From Flavobacteriales bacterium (GTDB lineage Bacteria; Bacteroidota; Bacteroidia; Flavobacteriales_F; PHOS-HE28): DNA of 64,000 nt. Positions 1 through 8,128 of the stretch are shown here, one piece after another. Every line of letters begins with the position of its first letter. Position 1 is the stretch's first letter. Location: contig JADJAA010000002.1 of the NCBI GenBank assembly GCA_016704485.1, forward strand, positions 1,178,001-1,242,000, read 5' to 3'. Under the pieces are notes generated by a model. It was not told where the DNA came from and ran no database searches. It was given only the letters and a program-made list of their open reading frames with translations. Both the position numbers and the translations under genes were made by a program.

Positions 1-68
1 AACGCTTAGTGGCTGCAGCTTAGGATCACTGTTAGTAGATCACCGTTTGGTCGATCGCGTTGCATGCA

Positions 69-77
69 TATCTTTCG
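69..77 (+). promoter_or_regulatory. Bacteroidota-type -7 box before the FAH-family gene
   Basis: The bases TATCTTTCG match the Bacteroidota sigma-factor -7 consensus TAnnTTTG closely and lie 22 bases before the ATG at 100. The same kind of box precedes many genes in this window, which supports the reading. No clear -33 element was identified. Confidence 0.45.
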
Positions 78-99
78 GAACACAACCCGATCGAGCACC

Positions 100-720
100 A
101 TGAAACTGATCCACATTGGCCGGAACTACGGCGAACACATCAAGGAACTTGGCAATGACCTACCGGCTGAACCCGTAGTATTCCTCAAGCCGGAAAGTGC
201 GTTGATCCCACCCTACGGACCGATAACATTGCCAACTTTCAGTGATGATATCCATCATGAGATCGAGCTTGTCTATTCGATCATCCGCAAGAATGGCAAA
301 GCCGTTGCCGATAAGGTCACCATTGGGTTGGATCTTACCGCGCGCACCTTGCAAAGGCAATTGAAGGAAGCTGGTCTGCCTTGGGAAAAGGCAAAGAGCT
401 TCGATGGCTCAGCTTACGTAGCCAGTGAATTCACTGCGTTGGATTCGTATCCGAAAGGCCACCACATCGACTTCATGTTGAAGCGAAACGGTAAAGTGGT
501 GCAAAGCGGCCACAACGGGGAAATGATCTTCCCGATCGACGCTCTGATCTCCAATGTGGAGAAATACATGCTCTTGGAAACCGGAGACCTGATCTTCACC
601 GGAACCCCTTCCGGTGTTGGTGTTATTGAGGACGGAGATCAATTGGAGGGCTATTTACTGGGCGAATTGCTCTTCGACCTGAAGGTGGAAAAGGTGAAAG
701 TGAAAGCATTGGCAATGTAG
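100..720 (+). CDS. fumarylacetoacetate hydrolase (FAH) family protein
   Basis: A 206-residue protein of the FAH / acylpyruvase fold (FAHD1-like). Such enzymes cleave or decarboxylate 2-oxo acids such as acylpyruvates or oxaloacetate using a divalent metal in the cytoplasm. Visible marks are HIGRNYGEH at the N terminus, the metal-binding stretch HHEIELV near residues 51-57, and FTGTPSGVG near residue 180, typical of the family's end. An in-frame ATG exists at 64, but the ATG at 100 begins the conserved MKLIHIGRNY start and sits just behind a promoter-like box. It lies 54 bases before kdsA on the same strand. The exact substrate cannot be read from sequence. Confidence 0.85.
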   Translation: MKLIHIGRNYGEHIKELGNDLPAEPVVFLKPESALIPPYGPITLPTFSDDIHHEIELVYSIIRKNGKAVADKVTIGLDLTARTLQRQLKEAGLPWEKAKSFDGSAYVASEFTALDSYPKGHHIDFMLKRNGKVVQSGHNGEMIFPIDALISNVEKYMLLETGDLIFTGTPSGVGVIEDGDQLEGYLLGELLFDLKVEKVKVKALAM

Positions 721-722
721 GG

Positions 723-730
723 TACCTTTG
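723..730 (+). promoter_or_regulatory. -7 box before kdsA
   Basis: TACCTTTG fits the TAnnTTTG consensus and lies 44 bases before the kdsA ATG. A short CCGGAG/CTCCGG hairpin lies between it and the start codon. This suggests kdsA has its own promoter rather than relying only on the FAH gene. Confidence 0.45.
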
Positions 731-774
731 CAGCCCTAAATCCCGGAGCATACTCCGGGGAATGAACCAACTCA

Positions 775-1620
775 ATGACCAAGATCGTTAACGTAGGCAA
801 CATCAAATGTGGTAGCGACCAGCTCTTTTTGGTCAGTGGTCCATGTGTGATAGAGACCGAGGATGTGATGCTCCGCACCGCTGAAAAGCTGAAAGAAGTA
901 AGCGAACGGATAAAGGTGCCGGTGATCTACAAAAGCAGCTTTACAAAAGACAACCGCAGCAGCGTGGATTTCTACCAAGGTCCTGGATTGGATGAGGGAT
1001 TGAAGCTTTTGCAGCGGATCAAGAATGATTTCGGGTTTCCCATTCTTACGGACATCCACTACCCTTCTCAGGCCAAGCCAGCAGCGGAAGTTTGCGATGT
1101 GCTGCAGATACCGGCCTATCTCTGCATGCAGACCACCTTGGTGACCGAAGCTGCCAAGACCGGTGCTGTGATCAATCTGAAACATGGACAGTTCCTTGCG
1201 CCGGAGAACATGATCAAGCCAGCGCAAAAATGCGAGAGTGTGGGCAATAGCGAGATCATCCTAACGGAACGGGGGTACACCTTCGGCTACAATGATCTGG
1301 TGGTGGATCCACGGGCATTCTACCATTTGCGCCAGACCGGCTACCCGATCATTTTCGACATCACCCATAGCATCCGCAAGTACGGTATTCCAAGTGCGGA
1401 TCCACGCGGCGGTAACCGCGAAGTAATGCCCACCATTGCACGTGCAGGAGTTGCTGCTGGCATCGATGGTGTGTTCATCGAAACGCACCCAGATCCAAGC
1501 AAAGCCTTATGCGACGCAGCAAGTCAGCTCTGCGTGTACGATCTGGAAGAATTCATGAAACCTTTGATCGACCTACACGCCGTTGAGGTGAAATACCGTC
1601 AACAACCTGTAACCATTTAA
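775..1620 (+). CDS. kdsA: 3-deoxy-8-phosphooctulonate synthase (Kdo-8-P synthase)
   Basis: KdsA condenses phosphoenolpyruvate with D-arabinose 5-phosphate to give Kdo 8-phosphate, the first committed step of Kdo synthesis for lipopolysaccharide. The 281-residue length is normal. Visible family motifs are SGPCVIE near residues 21-27, KSSFTKDNRSS, GPGLDEGL, TDIHYPSQA and the LKHGQFLAPENM stretch. Cys24 in GPC occupies the position of the metal-binding Cys of class II (metal-dependent) enzymes; class I enzymes such as that of E. coli have Asn there. The following genes are a transaldolase-CBS fusion and a KdsC-like phosphatase, forming a Kdo locus without a standard KdsD. Confidence 0.97.
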   Translation: MTKIVNVGNIKCGSDQLFLVSGPCVIETEDVMLRTAEKLKEVSERIKVPVIYKSSFTKDNRSSVDFYQGPGLDEGLKLLQRIKNDFGFPILTDIHYPSQAKPAAEVCDVLQIPAYLCMQTTLVTEAAKTGAVINLKHGQFLAPENMIKPAQKCESVGNSEIILTERGYTFGYNDLVVDPRAFYHLRQTGYPIIFDITHSIRKYGIPSADPRGGNREVMPTIARAGVAAGIDGVFIETHPDPSKALCDAASQLCVYDLEEFMKPLIDLHAVEVKYRQQPVTI

Positions 1621-1642
1621 CCGAAACTACGGCGGAATCCTA

Positions 1643-1666
1643 GTACCGTCGACCCATTGGGTCGAC
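1643..1666. repeat. REP-like palindrome, copy 1
   Basis: A perfect 8-bp stem (GTCGACCC / GGGTCGAC) with an ATT loop at 1648-1666, preceded by GTACC. The whole 24-base word recurs exactly at 45440-45463. The location, between kdsA and the next gene, is typical of repetitive extragenic palindromes. It could also form a hairpin in the transcript. Confidence 0.7.
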
Positions 1667-1720
1667 TCTACAGGATGACTGACCAACGAAACACGTCCCT
1701 TTCACTACCTCACACCAACC

Positions 1721-2743
1721 ATGGAACTTTACTTAGACAGTGCAGACATAAAAGAGATCGACGACGCCTTCAAACTCGGCTTTGTGACGGGTCTTACCAC
1801 CACACCAACATTCATGCACCGTGGCGGTGTAACGGACATCGATAAGATGATCCTGGACCTTGCCAAAAAAGTGCCTATTCTTCAGGTAGAGGCCCTTGGC
1901 GAAACCGCTGAAGAAGTTGTAAAGGAAGCGAAGCGTCAGTTGAAGATGGGCTTGAAAAAGAGCACCACGGTCTTCAAGATCCCGGTTAGCTTGGAAGGAT
2001 TGCGTGCTTGCAAAATGCTCCGCGACGAAGGCATTATGGTGAATGTGCATTTGGTGTACACGTTGCAACAGGCCTACATGGCCATGCAAGCTGGTGCTAC
2101 CTATGTGTGCCCGTTGGTCGGTCGTTTACAGGATCAGGGCCATGATGCGCTGGCACTCGTTGAGCAATGTGTTCGGGCAGTGAACTATTACGGTTATGAC
2201 ACTAAGATCATGTTCAGCAGCGTGCGTACCGTAGAGCATGTTCGCAACGCCGTGGAACTGGGTGTACATACCATCACCGTGCCTTGGAAGTTGATGAAAC
2301 AATTGACCGACAACCACTTCACCACGATCGGCACACAACAATTCTACGAGCACACCCGCCTGATCACCATGAAGGTGAAGGACATTCTGCCACGCAACAA
2401 TCCGATCGTAAAGGACGGAGTTACCGTAAGTGATGCGTTGGTCACGATGACCAAGCATGGTTACGGTGCCGTTATGGTGGTAGATGGCAAGGGCAAGAAC
2501 ATCGGTGTATTCACGGATGGCGGTCTTCGTCGTGGGCTTGAGAAGGATGGCAATAAATTCCTCGCTAAAAAGCTGAACACCCTGAAATTCAATGCGCCAT
2601 ACACCATAAGCCCGGAGTCGCTTTTGGATGAAGCACAGAAAGCATTCAAGGATCACAAAGTGGATACATTAAGCGTAAGCGAGAACGGCAAGCAGTTGGG
2701 TATGCTCGATATTCAGGATCTGTTGAAGGCGATCGCAGGATAG
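1721..2743 (+). CDS. transaldolase-family domain fused to a KdsD-like CBS pair
   Basis: Residues 1-215 are a transaldolase / fructose-6-phosphate aldolase (FSA) barrel: MELYLD start (Asp6), Schiff-base Lys86 in FKIP, GATYV at 126-130, phosphate-binding Arg135 in GRL. Residues 218-340 are two CBS domains; FTDGGLRR (264-271) and the final DLLKA closely resemble the CBS tail of arabinose-5-phosphate isomerase KdsD. Compared with FSA from memory, Gln55 matches Gln59, but Asn28 is Thr, Thr109 is His110 and Tyr131 is Leu132. The ordinary transaldolase at 9263 keeps Asn28 and Thr. The gene lies between kdsA and a KdsC-like gene, where KdsD might be expected. Inference: it supplies or regulates arabinose 5-phosphate. 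The domain calls are firm; the reaction is unknown. Confidence 0.88.
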   Translation: MELYLDSADIKEIDDAFKLGFVTGLTTTPTFMHRGGVTDIDKMILDLAKKVPILQVEALGETAEEVVKEAKRQLKMGLKKSTTVFKIPVSLEGLRACKMLRDEGIMVNVHLVYTLQQAYMAMQAGATYVCPLVGRLQDQGHDALALVEQCVRAVNYYGYDTKIMFSSVRTVEHVRNAVELGVHTITVPWKLMKQLTDNHFTTIGTQQFYEHTRLITMKVKDILPRNNPIVKDGVTVSDALVTMTKHGYGAVMVVDGKGKNIGVFTDGGLRRGLEKDGNKFLAKKLNTLKFNAPYTISPESLLDEAQKAFKDHKVDTLSVSENGKQLGMLDIQDLLKAIAG

Positions 2744-2795
2744 TTCTGGAGAGAAAGCAAGAGAGAGTACCGAACCATGATAGATGCACATTTAG

Positions 2796-2815
2796 GGGCG
2801 AAAGATCTTTCGCCC
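2796..2815. repeat. perfect 20-base palindrome
   Basis: The bases GGGCGAAAGA followed by TCTTTCGCCC form a perfect inverted repeat with no loop, in the 146-base gap before the KdsC-like gene. Similar palindromes are common dispersed elements in Bacteroidota. Only this copy was seen in the window. It lies inside a 29-codon ATG frame (2778-2867) that is probably not a gene. Confidence 0.6.
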
Positions 2816-2889
2816 AATACAGTGCATTTGACCGAAGACCCTACGACCGTGATTTTCGGCGAATAAAGAAGTTACCGCAATAAACGGCC

Positions 2890-3540
2890 ATGCCCGAAAC
2901 ACGCTATAAGACGCCCAAGAAAGAGCTTGAGACGCGGATGAACGGCATTAAGGCCGTGATCTTCGATTGGGACGGGGTTTTCAATGATGGGTTCAAGGAC
3001 GAGGCTGGAGGCAGCCCGTTCAGCGAAGTGGGCAGCATGGGCGTGAATTTGTTACGCTTTGCGTTATGGCTGAAGTATGGTGAACTGCCCAAAGCAGCGG
3101 TGATCACCGGCAAGCAGAACCACTATGCAGAAAGCTTCGCGCAGCGCGAACGCATGCATGGCGTATACATGGGCTTCAGCCATAAACCGGATGCGTTCAA
3201 TGTCTTCCTTGCCGAACACGCGCTGAAGGCTGATGAGGTCGCTTTTGTTTTTGACGATGTGCTGGACCTTTCCTTGGCCGCGATCTGCGGGGTTCGGATC
3301 ATGATCGGCAGCTCGCCTACCGCTTGGCTCGTGGATCAGGTGATCGCACGAGGCGAAGTGGACGTCGTTACCGGAAATAGTGGCGGCGAGAATGGATTAC
3401 GCGAAGCAACTGACATACTGATCGATCTGTTGGGAAATGGCAAGGCGGTATTGGATAACCGTGTCGGATTTACTTCCGAATACCAGCAGTACTTATCGGA
3501 ACGTCAAGCGCTAGTGCCGAAGGTGGTGCGGAATGCATAG
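2890..3540 (+). CDS. HAD-superfamily phosphatase, KdsC-like (Kdo-8-P phosphatase)
   Basis: KdsC hydrolyses Kdo 8-phosphate to Kdo plus phosphate. The 216-residue protein has HAD motif I FDWDGVFNDG with Asp26 and Asp28, motif II VITGK, Lys99 in SHKPD and the acidic motif IV FDDVLDL near residue 121. The C-terminal VVTGNSGGENGLREATD resembles the KdsC ending (GG.GAVRE). It is longer than the E. coli enzyme (about 188 residues) and less conserved, so a related nine-carbon sugar phosphatase is possible. An ATG at 2938 is an alternative start that would remove a 16-residue charged leader. Proximity to kdsA supports the Kdo role. Confidence 0.8.
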   Translation: MPETRYKTPKKELETRMNGIKAVIFDWDGVFNDGFKDEAGGSPFSEVGSMGVNLLRFALWLKYGELPKAAVITGKQNHYAESFAQRERMHGVYMGFSHKPDAFNVFLAEHALKADEVAFVFDDVLDLSLAAICGVRIMIGSSPTAWLVDQVIARGEVDVVTGNSGGENGLREATDILIDLLGNGKAVLDNRVGFTSEYQQYLSERQALVPKVVRNA

Positions 3541-3563
3541 TGTTGGCTGAAGAATAGTGTACG

Positions 3564-3986
3564 TCAACCTTTCAATTTCACCTTTATGGTAATTGGCTCG
3601 CTCCCGACTTTAAAAGCGGCCTGCTCGAAACTTGGTGGACCGAAATGTCCCATTGCGTTATTACTGAATCCGAAAGGCTCGTTAGGGATGCCTAAGGCGT
3701 TTGTTCCAAGCTTCTCATCACTATCAACGTCTTGAAATAATTTCAGGGCATACGTACCATTCGCAAGACCTGAGTAGGTCAGTGAAATTGACTTACCATC
3801 GACTTTCACAGCTTTGAACGCACAGCCTTTTTCGGTAGTGAAAGCAGCCTCATTTGCACACAATGCGGCGCGTATCACACCTCCTGCAACTATATCTTTG
3901 ACCTGCACTTCGATCGTCAACGTGGTCTGTGCGAATAGAAAACTCGAGCAGAATAGAATGGCACTGAGCGCTGTGATCCGTTTCAT
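3564..3986 (-). CDS. DUF2141 domain-containing secreted protein
   Basis: A 140-residue protein with an N-terminal signal peptide (MKRITALSAILFCSSFLFAQ) and a single DUF2141 domain, a beta-rich exported domain common in Bacteroidota and Proteobacteria. Visible marks are GVIRAALCANEAAF, GTYALKLFQDVDSDEKLGTNALGIPNEPFGFSNNA and the C-terminal TIKVKLKG. The start at 3986 is chosen because it begins the signal peptide; an ATG 24 bases upstream adds eight residues that do not fit one. Function unknown. It follows aat on the same strand after a 56-base gap. Confidence 0.85.
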   Translation of the reverse strand: MKRITALSAILFCSSFLFAQTTLTIEVQVKDIVAGGVIRAALCANEAAFTTEKGCAFKAVKVDGKSISLTYSGLANGTYALKLFQDVDSDEKLGTNALGIPNEPFGFSNNAMGHFGPPSFEQAAFKVGSEPITIKVKLKG

Positions 3987-4042
3987 GACGTCATCCCTTG
4001 CATAAGACATGCCGAAGATGCAGCTTTGGTTCCAATACTCGG

Positions 4043-4615
4043 CTAAGCAGGCAATGCCTCACTCAGCAATACCCGAAAGTCAGCACGCGGTATCTCAATG
4101 GCACCGAGCATTCTCGTATGGTCATTCATGTATTGCGTATCGAATAGCGTGTAGTTCTCGGAACGCAAGAACTCAGCGAGTCGATAGAATGCCGCTTTGC
4201 TAGCGTTGGGTTTACGGCTGAACATACTTTCCCCAAAAAAGGCATTACCGATATTAACACCGTAGATACCTCCTATCAATTCGCCCATTTCCCAGGTCTC
4301 CACACTGAGTGCAAAGCCTTTCTTGTGCAGGTCGATGTACGCCGCGATCATCTCCTCCGTGAGCCAACATTCTTCGCGGTTCGCACACGCGCGGATCACC
4401 TGCTCGAAACGCGTGTTGACCGTGGTACCGTACCCTTTATTGCGAAAGAACCGTTGTGTGCGCGAGTTGGGGATCAATTCATTCAACACAAAAATGGCTC
4501 GCGGGTCAGGGTCATGCCAATACAATTCACCATCGTGGTGCGCCATCGGAAAAATACCACGGATGTAGGCGGACAAAAGGGTATCGGAAGTAAGCGGCCC
4601 GTGCTCACTAGGCAT
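4043..4615 (-). CDS. aat: leucyl/phenylalanyl-tRNA--protein transferase
   Basis: Aat transfers Leu or Phe from aminoacyl-tRNA to the N terminus of proteins bearing basic residues, marking them for ClpS/ClpAP degradation in the N-end rule pathway. The 190-residue protein carries YIRGIFPM, WHDPDPRAIF, EECWLTEEMI, GFALSVETWE and FFGESMFS, all typical. It is slightly shorter than the E. coli protein (about 234). Its ATG overlaps the stop codon of the upstream protease gene in a TAATG junction, so translation is probably coupled. Confidence 0.96.
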   Translation of the reverse strand: MPSEHGPLTSDTLLSAYIRGIFPMAHHDGELYWHDPDPRAIFVLNELIPNSRTQRFFRNKGYGTTVNTRFEQVIRACANREECWLTEEMIAAYIDLHKKGFALSVETWEMGELIGGIYGVNIGNAFFGESMFSRKPNASKAAFYRLAEFLRSENYTLFDTQYMNDHTRMLGAIEIPRADFRVLLSEALPA

Positions 4616-6297
4616 TATCGCGCAACAACGACCACCCGCGACACTACCTGATCGTTGGAAATGATCCGCAGAACGTATGCACCTTCTCCAAGCGAAGTCG
4701 TCCCGCCAAAATTCAGTAACGCCTTACCGCCAGCAAACGGCACGATCGCGCTCCAGGCCATTCGGCCGGTAGCATCGAACAGATGAACTTGAACAGGACC
4801 TTGTGGTGCATCGGTCAGTTGGATGGTCAGTCGATCATTGAAAGGCATGGGAAATGCTCCAAATGAAGAGGAACCATTCTCGATGATCTGCGTTGTCATG
4901 GACAAATGATCGTGGGCTGAACCAAAGTTCGGAATGCCGTACCCTAATGAATCGTTGGGATCCATGAACAGAGAAGCACTCCTTCTGACGGCATCCATAA
5001 TATCATGGCCGGTGCGCTCTGGGTGCAATTGCCACAGACAAGCGACCAGCCCAGCAAGTATCGGAGAAGAGAATGAAGTACCGTTGATCGGTGCAATGCT
5101 ATCGCCTTCGTACCGCAAGCCGATCGCACCCCAGCCCATTGCGCAGACATCAGGCTTTACGCGACCATCTGCGCTAGGGCCTCGCGAACTGAAGGGGGCG
5201 CTGTTACCTACATCGCCAACCGCACCAACTGTTAGGATATCGATCGCATCTGCTGGCGCACTGATGTAGTACCAGTCACTTTGACCAGAATTACCGGCGC
5301 TTTGTACTGGGATCATTCCGAGTTGTGAAGCGATGCCTGCAGCGATGCTGATGCGGATTGTCATCCCATCCAATTCAGCATAGGTGTGGTTGGTCAAACT
5401 ATCATCGAAGGTGGTATAGCCCAAGGACGTATTGATCACATCACACCCCATGCTATCGGCAAGTTCCACGCCGGCGATCCAATTATCCTCTTCCACGCGT
5501 GCCTCACTGTCCACATCCTCCGTTCGTATCAGGACGTAATCCGCTTCAGGCGCGGTCCCTTTCAGCTGCTCCGGTAGGTGACCGACCATGCAGCTCAACA
5601 CCGACCGTCCATGCCAGTGATCATTGTAGACATCGCCATCGTGATCCACCATATCGCGGGTCATGATCACTCCGTTCCGTGCAAAAAGATCCTGGAACGC
5701 CGGGAGGCTATCCGCTTGATCGAATCCTGAATCCAACACACCGATCAACATACCTTGACCCTTGGCTTCAATAAGATGCAAGGCCTGTCCGTTCATCATG
5801 CTGATCTGCGTCCACGATGGACCATAATCCGCTTGATCACCTCCTCTTTCTATGCTTAGAACCGTAGTTGGCACCCTGAATTTATCATCAACAGGAGATC
5901 CGATCAGCGCTTTAGTGGCTTCATAGGCTTGTACGAAAGGAAGCGCTAGAACTGCATTGAGCGCATTCTGATCGGTGGTTCGAATAGTTATGGCATTGAA
6001 CCATTTACTGCGGTTGAGCAATTCAATATCGCCTTGTGCAAGTACCGTAGCGATGTACACCGGATCTACCGGCAGATCCTGTTCAGTAATAACAACGCCT
6101 TGGTTCACGCGGCGTTGAATGGCACGGGCCGATAGAAATACTTCGGGTTGTGTTATGGAATATGGCGTTGCATCCTTATCCGTGAACTGGATCCAGAACA
6201 CGGTAGGTTCCGTTTGTGCCGATCCACTCACTAGGATCAAAAAAAGCGCAATAGCGGAAACGACCCTTCCAATAGTGGTATGATCAATCTTGTCCAT
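4615..6297 (-). CDS. secreted subtilisin-like serine protease with T9SS sorting tail
   Basis: A 560-residue S8 peptidase. It has a signal peptide (residues ~10-28, ending SGSAQ), a pro-region, and a catalytic triad visible as Asp189 in GVLDSGF, His229 in HWHGRS and Ser408 in NGTSFSSP, with the oxyanion Asn336 in AGNSG. The last ~80 residues, beginning at FGAFPMPFNDRL and ending in basic VVVVAR, form a type A C-terminal sorting domain for type IX secretion. It should be exported and either released or anchored to the cell surface. It overlaps the upstream lipoprotein gene by 14 bases and aat by one base. Confidence 0.93.
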   Translation of the reverse strand: MDKIDHTTIGRVVSAIALFLILVSGSAQTEPTVFWIQFTDKDATPYSITQPEVFLSARAIQRRVNQGVVITEQDLPVDPVYIATVLAQGDIELLNRSKWFNAITIRTTDQNALNAVLALPFVQAYEATKALIGSPVDDKFRVPTTVLSIERGGDQADYGPSWTQISMMNGQALHLIEAKGQGMLIGVLDSGFDQADSLPAFQDLFARNGVIMTRDMVDHDGDVYNDHWHGRSVLSCMVGHLPEQLKGTAPEADYVLIRTEDVDSEARVEEDNWIAGVELADSMGCDVINTSLGYTTFDDSLTNHTYAELDGMTIRISIAAGIASQLGMIPVQSAGNSGQSDWYYISAPADAIDILTVGAVGDVGNSAPFSSRGPSADGRVKPDVCAMGWGAIGLRYEGDSIAPINGTSFSSPILAGLVACLWQLHPERTGHDIMDAVRRSASLFMDPNDSLGYGIPNFGSAHDHLSMTTQIIENGSSSFGAFPMPFNDRLTIQLTDAPQGPVQVHLFDATGRMAWSAIVPFAGGKALLNFGGTTSLGEGAYVLRIISNDQVVSRVVVVAR

Positions 6298-6991
6298 AGG
6301 CTACCATTTCCATATCCAACCGAAAGCCTTCTACGCGAACCTGTGGTGGCAGCCCAATTGGATATGTTGTTTGTGTATTGGATTCTTCCCAGTACTTCTG
6401 GACCATACCGATGTTCTTCACGTAGCGTTCATCGAAATTACGTTTGTTTACCGCATTGGGACCGACCTTGTTCCTTACTACGAGCGTACTATCGAAGGCC
6501 ATTCCGTTCAATGCGTAGGGCGTATCCACTTCCTTGTAATTCACTTCAAGCTCTTCGTCGGTGTTGTACACATTCATGTCCCACGAGCGGTTATTGCGCG
6601 TTGGGAATGACAGCTTCAAGCGGCGTTCATTCTCTTCTGTACGTTCAGCTGCAGACGAATTATGGGTTCCTGTCCATACATCACGGATCACCCATTCATC
6701 CTGGTCGTTCTTTATGAATCGATGGATCCGGTGTGCCGGACGTCCTTCGTCATCGGTGTATTCCTCTATGACCCGCTCCAGCATGCGATAACTCAAACTG
6801 TCCCATAGCGGCTCCGGTACAGCATTATCATTCCTCCACATGCTATCAACCTGATACTCGATCCAAGATCCCACTTTTACAGGGAAATAGCCGTAGCCGA
6901 GATCCACGATCGGCGGATCCTCCTTTTTACACGCACTGAAAGCGATCACCAATGCGAACGTTACAAGTGCAAAATAGCCGGTCTTCTTCAT
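6284..6991 (-). CDS. hypothetical lipoprotein
   Basis: A 235-residue protein with a lipoprotein signal peptide: MKKTGYFALVTFALVIAFSAC, with the lipobox FSAC and lipidated Cys21, followed by KKEDPP. The mature part begins with YFPVKVGSWIEYQVDS, a phrase found in Bacteroidota lipoproteins of unknown function, and is otherwise beta-rich and charged. It sits 6 bases behind mnmA and overlaps the protease gene, so the run mnmA-lipoprotein-protease-aat is probably one transcript. No function can be assigned. Confidence 0.85.
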   Translation of the reverse strand: MKKTGYFALVTFALVIAFSACKKEDPPIVDLGYGYFPVKVGSWIEYQVDSMWRNDNAVPEPLWDSLSYRMLERVIEEYTDDEGRPAHRIHRFIKNDQDEWVIRDVWTGTHNSSAAERTEENERRLKLSFPTRNNRSWDMNVYNTDEELEVNYKEVDTPYALNGMAFDSTLVVRNKVGPNAVNKRNFDERYVKNIGMVQKYWEESNTQTTYPIGLPPQVRVEGFRLDMEMVAYGQD

Positions 6992-6997
6992 GCTCGC

Positions 6998-8098
6998 TTA
7001 ATTTTCACGGTCAATGAATCCACCTCCTATCACATCGTCCCCATCATAGAAGACGGCACTCTGCCCCGGTGCGATGCCTCTCACGGGAGCATGGAACTCA
7101 ATTTTAACACGTTCACCGTCCATTTTAAGGGTACTTGGTGTGCCTTTGTCCTTGTATCGGACTTTGGTCACTGCTTCAATATCCCCGTTCAACGCATCAA
7201 TTTTCTGGAAGTTCGGGCGGCGCACCCACATGCTCTGTCTGTCCAGATCCTCCTTCCGGCCAAGCACAACGGTATTCGTTTCCGGCTTTATCTCCGTAAC
7301 GTAGAGTGGTTCACCCGTTGCAATTCCCAATCCTTTGCGCTGTCCTATCGTAAAAAACGGGTAACCATCGTGTTCGCCTAGTTCCGTACCACCTACGCTA
7401 ACCAACTTTCCATGTGCCAACTTGGCTGTAGTCTCAGGTTCTTTCCGTTTCAGGAATCCTCTGTAATCATTATCAGGAATGAAGCAGATCTCGTAGCTAT
7501 CCCCTTTTGAGGCCAGTTCGGGAAATCCGCTATCCAAGGCCATTTTACGAATATCGCTTTTGTGGAATTTACCGATCGGGAAGCGCGTGCGGGCCAGGTT
7601 CTCTTGCTCCAGCCCCCATAGCACGTAACTCTGGTCCTTGCCGGGGTCCAATCCAAGGGAAACAACCCATCTCCCTCCATCCTCCAGTTGCCGCACGTTC
7701 GCGTAATGTCCGGTGGCGATCAGCTCACAATCCATCATATCGGCCCGTTTCAATAACGCATCCCACTTGATGAAGGTATTGCACAAAACGCAGGGATTCG
7801 GCGTTCGTCCGGCCAAGTACTCACTGGTGAAGTTTCCAATGATGGCATCACCGAATTCCTCCCGGATATCGATGATCATATGATGAAAGCCGCGACTAAC
7901 CGCCATGTTCCGGGCATCGTTGATACTATCCAGGTCGCAGCATCCGGTGATCCGTTTACCTCCGGAAGTATCGGCATAGTCCCAGGTCTTCATGGTAACA
8001 CCAATGACCTCGTACCCTTGATCATGCAACATGAGCGCTGTAACGGAGCTATCCACCCCGCCGCTCATGGCCACTAATATACGTCCGTTCTTACTCAT
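6998..8098 (-). CDS. mnmA: tRNA-specific 2-thiouridylase
   Basis: MnmA puts sulfur on C2 of the wobble uridine (U34) in tRNA for Lys, Glu and Gln, using ATP and a persulfide relay. The 366-residue protein has the PP-loop SGGVDSS near residue 12, the catalytic Cys in NPCVLCNTFIKW, the second catalytic Cys in SYEICFIPD, and the C-terminal beta-barrel with FTIGQRKGLGI and PVRGIAPGQSAVFYDGD. It is the first gene of a tight four-gene minus-strand run. Confidence 0.98.
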   Translation of the reverse strand: MSKNGRILVAMSGGVDSSVTALMLHDQGYEVIGVTMKTWDYADTSGGKRITGCCDLDSINDARNMAVSRGFHHMIIDIREEFGDAIIGNFTSEYLAGRTPNPCVLCNTFIKWDALLKRADMMDCELIATGHYANVRQLEDGGRWVVSLGLDPGKDQSYVLWGLEQENLARTRFPIGKFHKSDIRKMALDSGFPELASKGDSYEICFIPDNDYRGFLKRKEPETTAKLAHGKLVSVGGTELGEHDGYPFFTIGQRKGLGIATGEPLYVTEIKPETNTVVLGRKEDLDRQSMWVRRPNFQKIDALNGDIEAVTKVRYKDKGTPSTLKMDGERVKIEFHAPVRGIAPGQSAVFYDGDDVIGGGFIDREN

Positions 8099-8128
8099 AT
8101 CCCGAAAGGGAATACCGAAATAATGATC

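Noticed and set aside
2778..2867. 29-codon frame containing the 20-base palindrome
   Set aside because: It is very short, half of it is palindrome-derived, and no clear ribosome-binding site was seen.
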